Shown: positions 1 through 9,766, numbered from the stretch's first letter. The stretch: DNA of 64,000 nt from Arsukibacterium sp. MJ3 (GCF_000987765.1 NZ_LAHP01000014.1:42120-106119); one strand, 5' to 3'. Program-made: numbers and translations. The notes: a model not told the origin generated them from the sequence alone.

Positions 1-818
1 TCAATTTTTAGCTGTAAGCGAAGCGTTGGTGGGTTATCTTTTATTTGTTGATCAGCCAGCAAATAGTCAGTGATATTAAACGCCAGCGTGTGCAGTTTTT
101 GTGACAAGCTAGCTAAATTCGCATATTGGCCTGCTGCAGGATAGCGGGGTATCCGGGTTAACAGAGTGGCAGATCCGATAGCACCAGATTGCTGACCTAT
201 ACCAATAAAACCGAGGTCTTTAACCAGCGCTTCCAATGCATTATTAAATTCACCATACGGATATGCCAGCCACTGGTGATTTTGTCCTGTTTCTTCTTTA
301 ATTCGCTGTTCGGCCTGCAAAATGCTTTGTTTCATGCGCGCCAGCCAATCTGCCTGGTTTTCACCTGGTTCAAGCTGTGTCATATACTCGTGGTTCATGG
401 CGTGATTGGCAACTAATACGCCGTCTGCCGACATTTTTTTAATTTGTTGCCAGCTCAATACCGGACCCACCCGGTTGTCAATGCTACCGGGGCTGATAAA
501 AATGGTATAAGGGTAGCCAAATTCCATCAGGATAGGATGGGCTGTAGTGTAGTTATTCTCAAAACTGTCATCGAAGGTTAGTACTACGGCGTTGTCTGCA
601 ATTGGCGTAGCGTGTTTCAAGTGGTTAATTAAAACATCCAGGCCAATTACCTTAAAGTTATTGTCTTTAAAATATTGCAGGTGCTGGCGTAATTCATTGG
701 CAGTAACACTGGTTACGCGTGGGGTATTGTCGGCCACGTGATGGTAGATCAGCATTACCGCAGCCTTAACCGGCGCTATTACGCTAAAAAATAAAATTAA
801 CACAACAAATAAGCGCAT
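1..818 (-). CDS. Polysaccharide deacetylase (NodB-like), 3' end outside window
   Basis: This is a 272-codon open frame read leftwards from an ATG at 818 and running off the window edge, so the C-terminus is missing. The first 20 residues form a signal peptide (MRLFVVLILFFSVIAPVKA). After it come the motifs of carbohydrate esterase family 4: TFDDSFENN (the metal and catalytic Asp motif) and NHAMNH (the second metal-binding motif), with YPYGEFN further on. Family members remove acetyl or formyl groups from N-acetylated sugars or peptidoglycan outside the cytoplasmic membrane. It lies 56 bp downstream of nfuA on the same strand and may be co-transcribed. The substrate cannot be read from the sequence. 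Confidence 0.85.
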   Translation of the reverse strand, partial: MRLFVVLILFFSVIAPVKAAVMLIYHHVADNTPRVTSVTANELRQHLQYFKDNNFKVIGLDVLINHLKHATPIADNAVVLTFDDSFENNYTTAHPILMEFGYPYTIFISPGSIDNRVGPVLSWQQIKKMSADGVLVANHAMNHEYMTQLEPGENQADWLARMKQSILQAEQRIKEETGQNHQWLAYPYGEFNNALEALVKDLGFIGIGQQSGAIGSATLLTRIPRYPAAGQYANLASLSQKLHTLAFNITDYLLADQQIKDNPPTLRLQLKI

Positions 819-874
819 GAAAACCCCGGTAATGTCGTTAAACTAAGGGTGTTATACCACAGCTTGGTGATGCG

Positions 875-1453
875 TTAATAGTAAGAGTGCTCGCCACGCT
901 GGTGCTCAGTAATATCGCGCACACCGTTTAATTCACCGATAAAGCGGGCCAGTAATTCTTTTTCTATACCTTCTTTCAAGGTTAAATCGACTTGAGAACA
1001 GCCGTTACATCCGCCACCGAATTGCAGTACTGCCACGCCATCGTCGGTAAGCTCCATTACCGATACCCTGCCGCCATGATTTGCCAGCTGCGGGTTAATT
1101 TCGGCATCAATAACGTACTGCACACGTTCCATCAACGGCGCATTGTCATTCACCTTACGCACTTTGGCGTTCGGCGCTTTTAACGTAAGCTGCGAACCCA
1201 TTTGATCGGTAACAAAATCAATTTCGGCATCAACCAGAAAGGGTTTGCTTTCAGCATCAACAATGGCATTTAAACCATTAAAGTTAATTTGAATGTCAGT
1301 GTCTTCCACGGCATCTGCCGGGCAATAAGATACGCCACATTCAGCCTGAGCCGTACCAGGGTTGACAACGAATACCCGAATGCTGGTACCGGCAGCTTGT
1401 TTTTCCAGCAGCTTTACAAAATGGGCTTGCGCCTGTTCTGAAATAGAAATCAT
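875..1453 (-). CDS. nfuA: Fe/S biogenesis protein NfuA
   Basis: NfuA is a scaffold/carrier that delivers 4Fe-4S clusters to apoproteins, especially under oxidative stress or iron limitation. The 192-residue length is the family norm. Residues 1-100 are a degenerate A-type (IscA-like) domain with only part of its cysteines kept (C39, C44). The C-terminal Nfu domain carries the cluster-binding CxxC at C149/C152 (GGGCNGCS). The ATG at 1453 is preceded by a GGGTA Shine-Dalgarno-like stretch. A type-1 IscR-like box sits just upstream, consistent with known IscR control of nfuA in enterobacteria. The gntX-bioH pair lies nearby, as in E. coli. Confidence 0.96.
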   Translation of the reverse strand: MISISEQAQAHFVKLLEKQAAGTSIRVFVVNPGTAQAECGVSYCPADAVEDTDIQINFNGLNAIVDAESKPFLVDAEIDFVTDQMGSQLTLKAPNAKVRKVNDNAPLMERVQYVIDAEINPQLANHGGRVSVMELTDDGVAVLQFGGGCNGCSQVDLTLKEGIEKELLARFIGELNGVRDITEHQRGEHSYY

Positions 1454-1457
1454 CTTA

Positions 1458-1482
1458 ATACCCGACTAAATTACTAGGTTAA
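1458..1482 (-). promoter_or_regulatory. Probable type-1 IscR binding site upstream of nfuA
   Basis: On the plus strand this stretch reads ATACCCGACT, then AAATT, then ACTAGGTTAA. By hand count it matches the published type-1 IscR consensus (ATASYYGACT-RWWWY-AGTCRRSTAT) at 21 of 25 positions. A possible -10 element (TATGAT on the minus strand, 1488-1493) lies just upstream, so the site would cover the transcription start and the short nfuA leader. That position suits repression by IscR carrying its Fe-S cluster. The -35 is weak and the promoter is inferred. Confidence 0.6.
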
Positions 1483-1581
1483 TGTTCATCATACTCTGAG
1501 TCAGGCGCTGTTGCCAGCCCTGCTTGAGTTTTGCCACGCTTTCTGGCTAACTGGGCGCGTAAAAACTTAAAGGAAACAGGC

Positions 1582-4122
1582 ATGAAACTCAGTGTAGCAA
1601 TTTTTTTTACACTCTGGGCTGCAATGGTGCAGGCACAGTATTTTAACGAGCCAGTAGACACAAAGCTACCTTCACCACAGCAAACATTGGGGCATGCAGT
1701 TGGAGAATGGCATGCCCGGCATGACCAAATTCAACGCTACTTTGAAACCTTGGCAGAGAGTTCTGATAACGCCATGTTAGAAGTTATTGGTTATAGTCAT
1801 GAACAGCGACCTTTGTTACAACTGGTGATTTCATCACCTGAAAACTTAGCAAAACTTGATGAAATTCGCCAGCAACATCAGGCGCAAGCGAAACAACAAC
1901 AAACTATTGCTAGCGATGCGCCAGTGGTTATTTGGTTAGGTTATGGTGTGCATGGTAATGAGCCTAGTGCTGCCAACGCTGCTCTGGTACTGGCACATTA
2001 TTTAACTGCGGTTAAAACCGAAGAAGTTGCTGCCTGGCTAAGTCAGGCGGTTATTCTGATCCAACCCAGCTTAAACCCCGATGGCCATGATCGGTTTGCC
2101 CACTGGGCCAACATGCATAAAGGCAGTAAACCGGTTGCCGATCCGCAGCATCGAGAGCATATCGAGCCCTGGCCAAACGGCCGGCCAAACCATTACTGGT
2201 TCGATTTAAACCGTGACTGGTTATTGTTACAGCATCCGGAAAGCCAAGCTAGAATTGCCCAGTTTCAACAATGGCTTCCCAATGTTGTTGGTGATTTTCA
2301 CGAGATGGGTACTAACAGCAGCTTTTTTTTCCAACCGGGTATTCCCAGCCGCAACTATCCTTTAACACCGAAGCGTAACTTTGAGCTTACTGCGGCAATA
2401 GCCCAATTTCATGCTGCCGCATTTGATGCACAAGGGCAGTTATATTACAGCGAAGAAAGTTTTGATGACTTTTATGTAGGGAAAGGCTCGACTTATCCAG
2501 ATGTAAACGGCAGCGTAGGTATTTTGTTTGAGCAAGCCAGTAGTCGCGGTCATGTACAGGAGTCAATAAATGGGTTGCTGCGTTTTAGCGATACCATCAA
2601 AAACCAATTTACCGCATCGTTGTCAACTATTCGCGGTGCTATTGCAAAGCGAATGGATTTACTGCAATACCAACAAGAGTTTTACCAAAGCGCCCTGCAG
2701 CAGGCTAAGGTTTATAAATACAAAGGTTATATGTTAACTGATGATGGTGACTCGAGCCGGTTGCATACGTTATTAGATATTTTACAGCGACACCATATTG
2801 CAGTGTATCCGTTAAGTCGGGATTGGCAAGATGGTGATTATAAATATTTGGCTGGCCAAAGTTATTTTATCCCGTTACAACAAGTGCAGTATCGATTGAT
2901 TAAAGCCGCCTTTTCTACCGAAAAAGAGTTTAAAGACAATACTTTTTATGACGTATCAAGCTGGACCTTGCCGTATGCTTTTAATATTGAATTTAAAGCG
3001 GTAAGTCGTGAGCCAGGCCGGGCATTGGCCAGTCAGCAGTGGCAAGCAGTACCCGGTTTCAGGCAGCCTTTACCGGCAGATGCTTATGCTTATATATTTA
3101 GCTGGCAGGATCAACAAGCGCCGTTACTATTACAAGCATTGCTGGAAGATGGCATGGTAGTCAGGACTGCCTTACAACGCTTTAGCGCGCAAACCAGCGA
3201 CACCACCGTAACATTCCAGCCAGGAAGCATGATGGTAGCGGCAGGTTTACAGCAGAAAGCCGATTGGTTTACCCGGTTGCAGCAGCTGCAGCAGCAACAT
3301 GGCGTTAAAGTGCATGCTATTCGTACAGGCCTCACCCCTGAGGGTAGCGACTTGGGCAGTCATAATTTTGCCGTGGTTAATAAACCAGAGGTATTGCTGA
3401 TCGCCGGGCCTGGTATTAACTCAACTGAGGCAGGCGAAGTGTGGTACAACCTGGAGAGATTAGCCGGTATTTCACCCAGCATGGTAGAGCCTGACCGGTT
3501 AGCAAGAATAAACGTAAACCGCTACACCCATATCATTTTGCCCGATGGTAATTATGGACAATGGCAGGACAGCCAGATAAAAAAACTGAAGCAATGGACC
3601 GAACAGGGTGGCGTGCTGTGGGGCCATAAAGGTGGTGCTGCCTGGTTAGCCAAAGCGGGGTTATTACGCGCTGAGGTTTGGCAAAGTTCTGAGATGCAGC
3701 AGTTAATCCCAAGCCAAGATGTAGCTTATGGCGATCGGGAAGCTTTGGCGGCTAAGCAACGGATTGCCGGTGCTATTTTTAGTGCTGAACTTGATTTAAC
3801 TCATCCGTTAACCTTTGGTGTACCCCGTGCCCGCTTACCATTATTTAAAAACAGCACCATGTTGTTGCAACCTAGCAGCTTACCTTTCGTCAATGTTGGA
3901 TTGTACAGCGAAAATCCACATTTGGCAGGCTATGCAGCTAGTGAATATGTGCCCAGAATTGCTCTGGGTGCCGCATTAATAGCCCATAATCTTGGTCGTG
4001 GCCGGGTAATTGGTATGACTGATAATCCGGTTTTTCGAGGTTATTTTTACGGCTCCAGCCGCTTGTTGGTTAATGCGATGTTTTTGGGGAACAGCTTTAA
4101 TGCACCCATTCAAAGCGAATAA
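1582..4122 (+). CDS. Secreted M14-family zinc carboxypeptidase
   Basis: This is a predicted exported metallocarboxypeptidase of 846 residues. The frame is open upstream to 1531, but I chose the ATG at 1582 because AAAGGA precedes it and a signal peptide follows at once (MKLSVAIFFTLWAAMVQAQ). The M14 zinc motif HxxE is in GVHGNEPS. Further motifs are NPDGHDRF, DLNRDW, and GDFHEMG for the third zinc ligand. The probable catalytic Glu is in ILFEQASS. About 500 residues follow the catalytic domain and probably include a class-I glutamine-amidotransferase-like fold, as in other large bacterial M14 proteins. Its 3' end overlaps that of convergent gntX by 13 bp. The substrate is unknown. Confidence 0.88.
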   Translation: MKLSVAIFFTLWAAMVQAQYFNEPVDTKLPSPQQTLGHAVGEWHARHDQIQRYFETLAESSDNAMLEVIGYSHEQRPLLQLVISSPENLAKLDEIRQQHQAQAKQQQTIASDAPVVIWLGYGVHGNEPSAANAALVLAHYLTAVKTEEVAAWLSQAVILIQPSLNPDGHDRFAHWANMHKGSKPVADPQHREHIEPWPNGRPNHYWFDLNRDWLLLQHPESQARIAQFQQWLPNVVGDFHEMGTNSSFFFQPGIPSRNYPLTPKRNFELTAAIAQFHAAAFDAQGQLYYSEESFDDFYVGKGSTYPDVNGSVGILFEQASSRGHVQESINGLLRFSDTIKNQFTASLSTIRGAIAKRMDLLQYQQEFYQSALQQAKVYKYKGYMLTDDGDSSRLHTLLDILQRHHIAVYPLSRDWQDGDYKYLAGQSYFIPLQQVQYRLIKAAFSTEKEFKDNTFYDVSSWTLPYAFNIEFKAVSREPGRALASQQWQAVPGFRQPLPADAYAYIFSWQDQQAPLLLQALLEDGMVVRTALQRFSAQTSDTTVTFQPGSMMVAAGLQQKADWFTRLQQLQQQHGVKVHAIRTGLTPEGSDLGSHNFAVVNKPEVLLIAGPGINSTEAGEVWYNLERLAGISPSMVEPDRLARINVNRYTHIILPDGNYGQWQDSQIKKLKQWTEQGGVLWGHKGGAAWLAKAGLLRAEVWQSSEMQQLIPSQDVAYGDREALAAKQRIAGAIFSAELDLTHPLTFGVPRARLPLFKNSTMLLQPSSLPFVNVGLYSENPHLAGYAASEYVPRIALGAALIAHNLGRGRVIGMTDNPVFRGYFYGSSRLLVNAMFLGNSFNAPIQSE

Positions 4123-4835
4123 CCTGGTGCGGCGGTAACAGTAAGGGTCCAGACAGAAATGGTTTTAACCCCAGCCCGGCGTAACAGTCGGGCTAGGGCG
4201 TTTGCGGTGGCGCCAGTAGTAATAACATCGTCTACCAACGCAATATGTGCAGGTAATGGCTGAGCAAGTGTGGTTAAGCTAAATGATTGGCGCAGGTTTT
4301 TCCGTCGTTGCTGTCGGTTCAGGCCGCGCTGACTGTGGCTGGCCGTTTTACCGAATAATGCTAACACCGGCAGCTGTAACTGCTTACCAAGTGCTTCAGC
4401 CAACAGCTGAGACTGATTAAAACCGCGTTGCCTTTGTTTACGCCAATGCAGTGGTACAAAGGTAAGTGCCCCAGGCATTGGATGCCCGCCATCCTTATAT
4501 GCTGCTAGTAACAAACAGAGTTGTTGTTGCAGCAGCTGGCCGGCAGCCAGATCAGTGTGGTATTTCCACAATGGTATCCAGTGCTGATAGGGCTGCTGGT
4601 AATGTGCCAAACAGAGCAACTGATCAAACTTGGCGTCAGCCAGACCACGCGCAACCGCCGGTAGCCATAGTAGATTGAAATGACACAATGCGTAAGGCAG
4701 AACCGGTAATGCCTGCTGACAATAAAGACAAAGTTGCCGGCCAGGCTGTGATAACGGTAAACTGCACCACATACAACTGCCTGGCAGCAGGTAGTGCCAA
4801 CATTGCCGCAGCAGCGCAGAAACCGTGTGAATCAT
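4110..4835 (-). CDS. gntX: ComF/GntX family phosphoribosyltransferase-like protein
   Basis: This is a 241-residue ComF-family protein, related to ComF of competence systems and to E. coli GntX, which is linked to DNA or gluconate use. An N-terminal four-cysteine zinc ribbon is visible (CMWC, then CLYC). The C-terminal half has the phosphoribosyl-pyrophosphate loop VDDVITTGAT typical of type I phosphoribosyltransferases. The open frame extends to 4892, but that would run into bioH. I prefer the ATG at 4835 (MIHTVSALL), which leaves a 31-bp divergent gap, although no clear ribosome binding site is seen. The enzymatic activity of the family is not settled. Confidence 0.88.
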   Translation of the reverse strand: MIHTVSALLRQCWHYLLPGSCMWCSLPLSQPGRQLCLYCQQALPVLPYALCHFNLLWLPAVARGLADAKFDQLLCLAHYQQPYQHWIPLWKYHTDLAAGQLLQQQLCLLLAAYKDGGHPMPGALTFVPLHWRKQRQRGFNQSQLLAEALGKQLQLPVLALFGKTASHSQRGLNRQQRRKNLRQSFSLTTLAQPLPAHIALVDDVITTGATANALARLLRRAGVKTISVWTLTVTAAPGYSL

Positions 4836-4866
4836 AAAATTAACACTAAGGATACATAGTAGCAGC

Positions 4867-5643
4867 ATGGCAGAGATCCCGCACACTGGCAAACCTGTTC
4901 TGGTATTACTGCATGGCTGGGGGGTTAATCAGGGAGTTTGGCAAACTCTGCTGGCAGATATTCCGACCGGTTTTCACGTGCTTACCCCAGATATTCCGGG
5001 TTTTGGCTTGGCGCAGTCGCTACCTCAACCGTATAATTTTGACGCTGTTTTAGCTGGGCTGGCGCGAGAAATTCCGGATAACAGCTTGCTCTGTGGCTGG
5101 TCGCTTGGTGGCTTGTTCGCTATTGCGCTGGCCGCACGTTACCCGGCTAAAGTACGCCAGCTAGCTTTGGTTGCTGCAACACCCTTTTTTTTGCAGCATG
5201 CAGACTGGCCGGGCATGCAAGCATCAGTTATGCAGCAGTTTGCTCAGTCGTTGCAACGTGATTTACCACAAACTATTAATCGTTTCCTGGCTATTCAAGC
5301 TATGGGATCAGTTACTGCAAAACATGACGCCGCCATGCTTAAACAGGCAATAACCGTATTGCCACAGGCCAGTGCTGAAGCATTGAGGGCGGGCCTCTCT
5401 TTTCTGACAGAACAAGATTTACGCTGCACTTTTACTACGTTAACCCAGCCGATAGTAGGCTGTTTCGGCGCGCTTGACTCATTAGTGCCGGTAGCGGTGG
5501 TGCAACAGTTACAGCAGTTACAGCCTAAAGCCCGTTTTAGCGTGCTGGCTAAAGCATCACACGCGCCCTTTATTTCACATCGCCTGGAGTTTCTGAGTTG
5601 GCTAGTTAGCTGGTTAACATCAACTGAGTTGTCTTGTGACTAA
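4867..5643 (+). CDS. bioH: Pimeloyl-[ACP] methyl ester carboxylesterase BioH
   Basis: BioH cleaves the methyl ester of pimeloyl-ACP, ending the disguised fatty-acid cycle that makes the biotin precursor. The 258-residue alpha/beta hydrolase has the nucleophile elbow GWSLGG (S79), an acid D204 in GALDSLVP and H232 in ASHAPF, the expected Ser-Asp-His triad. The oxyanion segment LLHGWG is at residues 14-19. It diverges from gntX exactly as in E. coli. AAGGA lies 13 bases before the ATG. No other bio genes are in the window. Confidence 0.94.
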   Translation: MAEIPHTGKPVLVLLHGWGVNQGVWQTLLADIPTGFHVLTPDIPGFGLAQSLPQPYNFDAVLAGLAREIPDNSLLCGWSLGGLFAIALAARYPAKVRQLALVAATPFFLQHADWPGMQASVMQQFAQSLQRDLPQTINRFLAIQAMGSVTAKHDAAMLKQAITVLPQASAEALRAGLSFLTEQDLRCTFTTLTQPIVGCFGALDSLVPVAVVQQLQQLQPKARFSVLAKASHAPFISHRLEFLSWLVSWLTSTELSCD

Positions 5644-5714
5644 TGTGCTTTCTTTTTCGCTTTTTTTGGTCAATAATTAGACAGTATTTTTGGTTTTAGC
5701 GAGTAGAGGCAATT

Positions 5715-6020
5715 ATGGAAATTCAATCAGCATTTAATGCTGGTCTACAAGGGTTTCAACGTGCTTCAAGTGGAGTAACCGAAGCCACCGTAAATATTAA
5801 CCGACAAACCAGCGCTAATCGTGAGCAGGTTGCGGCAGCAGAAAATGAAGTACGACAGAACGAAGCCCCGGAGCAAACACGTTCAAGTCAATCACAAGTT
5901 CCGTCATTAGCGGAAAGTTTGACACAATTAAATACGGAATCGCGTAATGCCCAAGCCAATGTGCGTTCAATACAAGCCGCCGATGAAGCGCTGGGCACTA
6001 TTATCGACGTAAGAGTGTAA
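5715..6020 (+). CDS. Small helical protein of unknown function, upstream of SprA-family gene
   Basis: This is a 101-residue soluble protein with no signal peptide, no cysteines and a low-complexity centre rich in Gln, Glu and Ser. The N-terminus (MEIQSAFNAGLQGFQRASSG) and the C-terminal helix (SIQAADEALGTIIDVRV) faintly resemble the terminal helices of flagellar rod and hook proteins. That resemblance is by eye only. It ends 5 bp before the SprA-family gene and has a GAGG ribosome binding site, so the two are almost certainly co-transcribed. I do not recognise its function. Confidence 0.7.
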   Translation: MEIQSAFNAGLQGFQRASSGVTEATVNINRQTSANREQVAAAENEVRQNEAPEQTRSSQSQVPSLAESLTQLNTESRNAQANVRSIQAADEALGTIIDVRV

Positions 6021-6025
6021 GTGTC

Positions 6026-6937
6026 ATGCAAATTACCTCTTACTATCCTAACGTTAGCATAAACACGGCAAATCCGGTTACCGAATTAGCCCGGCGTGAT
6101 ATGCAACGACGTGAACTGGTTGAGCCCGTACGCGATCTGGATAAAGGTAAAGCAGAACGAGCAGTCGTTACTGAAGATAAAGGCCGTAACAGCAATTCAG
6201 CTGCTAATGGTAACAATTACGACGCTAGTGGTAAAAATACTGAAACACAGCAGGCTATCGAAGGCCGGCCTGATCAATCTGATGAAAATAACCCTGAACA
6301 ACAGCAAAAAGAGGCAGAGCAACAGCAGCAACAGCAAGCTGAACAGCAGGAAATAACAGAATTAAAAACCCGTGATCAGGAAGTGCGAAACCATGAGCAA
6401 GCCCACGCCAGTATCGGTGGCCGCTATGCCGGCGCGCCGAGTTACAGTATGCAGCTGGGGCCGGACGGCCGTCAGTATGCCGTAGGCGGTGAAGTACAAA
6501 TTGATATTGCTATAGTGGCTGGCGATCCGCAGGCCACCATTCAAAAGATGCAGCAGGTAACGGCAGCCGCTCTGGCGCCGGCAGAGCCATCTTCTGCAGA
6601 TCGGCGAATTGCAGCTGAAGCTAGTCAGCGGTTAATGCAAGCTCAAGCTGAACTGGTAGCAGCAAAAACAGCTCCGGCATTAGCTGCGGCTATCAGCGCC
6701 ACCAGTGATACGCTTAGCAGTAGTGATGAAGCTAACTCTGCACCGCCAGGTGCTGCCATCGTTAACTCACAAATTCGTTATGATAACAACGCGTTAGCTG
6801 ATGTAGCTCTTGCCGGGGGTTTGGTTTTTCCAGAGTTTGATACTCTAGCGCAAATGCAACGTCGCAGTATGGTGATTAGCCAGTTTTATCAATTGGCAAC
6901 CGAGCCAGCGCAGCGGCCACTGCGCCAGCAAGCCTGA
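6026..6937 (+). CDS. SprA-family putative metalloprotease
   Basis: This 303-residue protein belongs to the SprA-related family (putative metalloprotease CatM-like group) by its conserved core. That core, at about residues 120-200, contains VRNHEQAHASIGGRYAG, SYSMQLGPDGRQYAVGGEV and a following helix. HEQAH is an HExxH zinc-binding motif, so peptidase activity is plausible but unproven for the family. The N-terminal 110 residues are disordered and rich in Asn, Glu and Gln, including a Gln run at about residue 95. No signal peptide is seen. It follows the small helical protein by 5 bp and stops 6 bp before convergent tex. Confidence 0.8.
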   Translation: MQITSYYPNVSINTANPVTELARRDMQRRELVEPVRDLDKGKAERAVVTEDKGRNSNSAANGNNYDASGKNTETQQAIEGRPDQSDENNPEQQQKEAEQQQQQQAEQQEITELKTRDQEVRNHEQAHASIGGRYAGAPSYSMQLGPDGRQYAVGGEVQIDIAIVAGDPQATIQKMQQVTAAALAPAEPSSADRRIAAEASQRLMQAQAELVAAKTAPALAAAISATSDTLSSSDEANSAPPGAAIVNSQIRYDNNALADVALAGGLVFPEFDTLAQMQRRSMVISQFYQLATEPAQRPLRQQA

Positions 6938-6943
6938 AAGCTG

Positions 6944-9259
6944 TTACTTTTTAAATTTAGCTAATGCATCAGCAAAGGCATTGCCCATTGCCGCATTGCC
7001 CGGTTCAGCTTTGGCTGTTTTGCCCGGCTGCCGGTTAGGCTTGTTAATGCCTGCCCCTTTTGTTACTGGTTTATCTTGAGCAGCTGCTTGAGGTTGTTCA
7101 TCTAGTCGCATAGTTAGCGCTATGCGTTTTCTGCTAAGGTCGATATCTAACACCTTCACTTTGACAATATCGCCAGCTTTAACTATTTGGTGTGGGTCGC
7201 TGACAAACTTATCTGTCAACGATGAGATATGCACTAGACCGTCCTGATGCACACCAATATCCACAAAAGCGCCAAAGTTGGTAACGTTGGTAATAACGCC
7301 TTCCAGTAACATGCCAACTTTAAGATCCTGTAGGGTTTCCACGCCGTCTTTAAAACTGGCCGTTTTAAATTCTGGCCTTGGGTCGCGACCCGGTTTATCC
7401 AGCTCTTTTAAAATATCGTTGATGGTGGGTAAACCAAAATGTTCATCAACAAAGGCTGTCGCATCTATGCTATTTAAAAAACTGCTATTGCCAATAATAT
7501 TCAGTACCGACTGTTGCTGGGTGCTGAGAATTTTTTCAACCAATGGATAGGCTTCCGGATGAACTGCTGAAGCGTCCAACGGGTTTTTACCGTTGTTAAT
7601 GCGTAAAAACCCTGCGGCCTGCTCATAGGCTTTTGGTCCCAGGCGCGGCACTTTTAACAGCTCTTTACGCTCGTTAAAGCGGCCATGTTCGTCCCGGTAT
7701 TGCACAATGTTTTGGGCCAGGGTTTTGTTTAAACCGGCTACCCGCGCTAATAACGCGGCAGACGCGGTATTTAAATCAACTCCTACTGCGGTAACGCAGT
7801 CTTCTACCACCGCATCTAATGAGCGGGTTAATAAGCTTTGATTAACGTCATGCTGATATTGGCCAACACCAATGGCCTTAGGTTCAATTTTAACCAGTTC
7901 AGCCAACGGATCCTGCAAGCGACGGCCAATAGACACGGCACCGCGCAGCGAAACGTCGAGATTAGGAAACTCTAAAGCCGCTAGCTCCGAGGCCGAATAA
8001 ATTGAGGCACCGGCTTCAGACACCATCACTTTACTAAGCTGCTCATTATTGACCACTTTAATCACCTCGCCCGCAAGCTTGTCGGTTTCCCGTGAGGCGG
8101 TGCCATTACCAATAGCAATCAGTTCAATCTTATGTTGCTGGCACAACTGACTGAGCGTGCGCACTGATTTATCCCATAAGTTTTGCGGCGCATGTGGAAA
8201 AATGGTGGTATGGGTTAACAACTTACCGGTTTCGTCAATAAGGGTACATTTAACTCCGGTGCGTAAGCCAGGATCTAATGCAAGTGTGCGGCGCATGCCT
8301 GCCGGTGCGGCCATTAATAAATCGGCCATATTGCGGGCAAATACTTTAATGGCTTCCACTTCAGCACGCTCGCGCAGCTCACTGAGCAAGTCATTTTCCA
8401 GATGCAAATGCAGTTTTACTTTCCAGGTCCATTGCACTACGGTGCGTAAAAACGCATCGGCTGGCCGTTGTTGCATCTTAATGGCAAAGTGATCGGCGAC
8501 CATTTGTTCACACAACGCATGTGCCGAAGTTTCATCACTGTCAGGCACTAACTGTAATTGCAGCACGCCTTCATTGCGGCCACGAAACATTGCCAGCGCC
8601 CGGTGTGACGGAATGTTTTTCCATTGTTCGGTGTGGCTGAAATAATCGCGGAACTTGGCGCCTGCCTGCTCTTTACCCGTAACAACCGTACTTTTTAATA
8701 TGGCATCGCGACTGAGTTTAGTGCGTAACCGGGCCAGCAGAGCGGCGTCTTCGGCAAAACGTTCCATCAGAATAAACTTAACTCCATCCAGTACTGCTTT
8801 GGTATCGGTATAGCCAGCATCGCTATTTAAATAGGCTGCAGCCTGTTGTTCTGGATCGCACTCCGGGTTACCAACAATAGTCTCGGCCAGCGGCGCCAAG
8901 CCAGCTTCAATGGCCATCTGGCCTTTAGTGCGACGCTTTGCCTTGTATGGCAGGTATAAATCTTCTAATCGGGTTTTGTTATCGGCAGCCAGAATGTCGC
9001 GTTGCAGCTCGGGGGTTAGCTTGCCTTGCTCGTCGATGGTTTTTAAAATAACCTGACGCCGCTCTTCCAACTCGCGCAAATAATTTAGTCGTTGATCAAG
9101 TAAGCGTAATTGGGTGTCGTCCAGTGCGCCGGTAACCTCTTTGCGATAGCGGGCTATAAATGGCACCGTAGCGCCTTCATCTAACAAAGCAATGGCGGCT
9201 GCTACCTGTTCAGGACGTGCGGCAATTTCGCTGGCTATTTGTTTAACTATCATTGACAT
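6944..9259 (-). CDS. tex: Tex/YhgF family RNA-binding transcription accessory protein
   Basis: Tex is a conserved cytoplasmic RNA/DNA-binding protein related to eukaryotic Spt6 and needed for normal transcription and expression of some virulence genes. The 771-residue product shows the N-terminal helical domain ([15 protein letters not shown]), a YqgF/RNase-H-like domain ([12 protein letters not shown]), helix-hairpin-helix repeats ([17 protein letters not shown]) and a C-terminal S1 domain ([20 protein letters not shown]). The open frame reaches a TTG at 9301, but the ATG at 9259 has GAAGGAT ten bases upstream and gives the usual start. In E. coli greB lies between this gene and ompR; here a small lipoprotein gene does. 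Confidence 0.95.
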   Translation of the reverse strand: MSMIVKQIASEIAARPEQVAAAIALLDEGATVPFIARYRKEVTGALDDTQLRLLDQRLNYLRELEERRQVILKTIDEQGKLTPELQRDILAADNKTRLEDLYLPYKAKRRTKGQMAIEAGLAPLAETIVGNPECDPEQQAAAYLNSDAGYTDTKAVLDGVKFILMERFAEDAALLARLRTKLSRDAILKSTVVTGKEQAGAKFRDYFSHTEQWKNIPSHRALAMFRGRNEGVLQLQLVPDSDETSAHALCEQMVADHFAIKMQQRPADAFLRTVVQWTWKVKLHLHLENDLLSELRERAEVEAIKVFARNMADLLMAAPAGMRRTLALDPGLRTGVKCTLIDETGKLLTHTTIFPHAPQNLWDKSVRTLSQLCQQHKIELIAIGNGTASRETDKLAGEVIKVVNNEQLSKVMVSEAGASIYSASELAALEFPNLDVSLRGAVSIGRRLQDPLAELVKIEPKAIGVGQYQHDVNQSLLTRSLDAVVEDCVTAVGVDLNTASAALLARVAGLNKTLAQNIVQYRDEHGRFNERKELLKVPRLGPKAYEQAAGFLRINNGKNPLDASAVHPEAYPLVEKILSTQQQSVLNIIGNSSFLNSIDATAFVDEHFGLPTINDILKELDKPGRDPRPEFKTASFKDGVETLQDLKVGMLLEGVITNVTNFGAFVDIGVHQDGLVHISSLTDKFVSDPHQIVKAGDIVKVKVLDIDLSRKRIALTMRLDEQPQAAAQDKPVTKGAGINKPNRQPGKTAKAEPGNAAMGNAFADALAKFKK

Positions 9260-9468
9260 AACTATGGGATCCTTCGGCTTTGCGGCCCTAGTGGCAGGCA
9301 AAGTACGCTACGTAGTATAAAAACAGGTTGGATTGTCACCTTTCGGCACCAAAAAATCCAATCAGATTATACGCCAAAGTCACAACATTCTGCGGTAATA
9401 GCGTGGTCGCTTGGTTAAAAAATACGCTATACTGAATGTGGATTTTAGCATTACCGGAGGGTTTTAAA

Positions 9469-9672
9469 ATGAAATCTCGTCCTCAGCTATACGTGTTGCT
9501 ACCAACTATTGTCTTGCTTGCTGCCTGCAGTACTGTACCTCAATACCAAATTCAACCAGATTACGATTATATCCAACAAGTCGAAAACTCTTCAAAAGTC
9601 AGCTCGCATACTGCTACGGTATATTGGGTTAACCCACCAATAAAACGGCAACAACAGCAGGAAAATAAATAA
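9469..9672 (+). CDS. Small predicted lipoprotein
   Basis: This is a 67-residue predicted lipoprotein. The signal peptide ends in the lipobox LLAAC, giving acylation at the cysteine, and the mature part is about 48 residues. The mature part has a Tyr/Gln-rich start (QYQIQPDYDYIQQ), the segment TATVYWVNPP and a basic Gln-rich end. The ATG at 9469 follows GGAGGG at 7-8 bases; the longer upstream frame is not needed. A good terminator follows, so it is probably monocistronic. I do not recognise a family. Residue +2 after the Cys is Ser, which suggests outer-membrane sorting under the E. coli rule. Confidence 0.8.
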   Translation: MKSRPQLYVLLPTIVLLAACSTVPQYQIQPDYDYIQQVENSSKVSSHTATVYWVNPPIKRQQQQENK

Positions 9673-9699
9673 GACTGAAAAATTTTGTAACATAGTTTA

Positions 9700-9731
9700 A
9701 CCGCCATAGCAGTAACAGTGGCGGTTTTTTA
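9700..9731 (+). terminator. Rho-independent terminator after the small lipoprotein gene
   Basis: ACCGCCA pairs with TGGCGGT across a short loop and is followed directly by TTTTTT. It separates the lipoprotein gene from ompR. Confidence 0.85.
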
Positions 9732-9766
9732 GTTTATAGTGAGAAAAAATAACAGGATAGTGGGTT

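Noticed and set aside
1479..1661. 60-codon minus-strand frame between nfuA and the M14 gene
   Set aside because: It overlaps the IscR box, the divergent promoter region and the M14 signal peptide, and the product resembles nothing.
6096..6356. 86-codon frame inside the SprA-family gene
   Set aside because: It is an alternative frame of the Gln/Asn-rich disordered part and has no start signal.
9328..9361. TTGGATT/AATCCAA repeat in the tex leader as a riboswitch
   Set aside because: The stem is only 7 bp with a 20-nt centre and resembles no known riboswitch.
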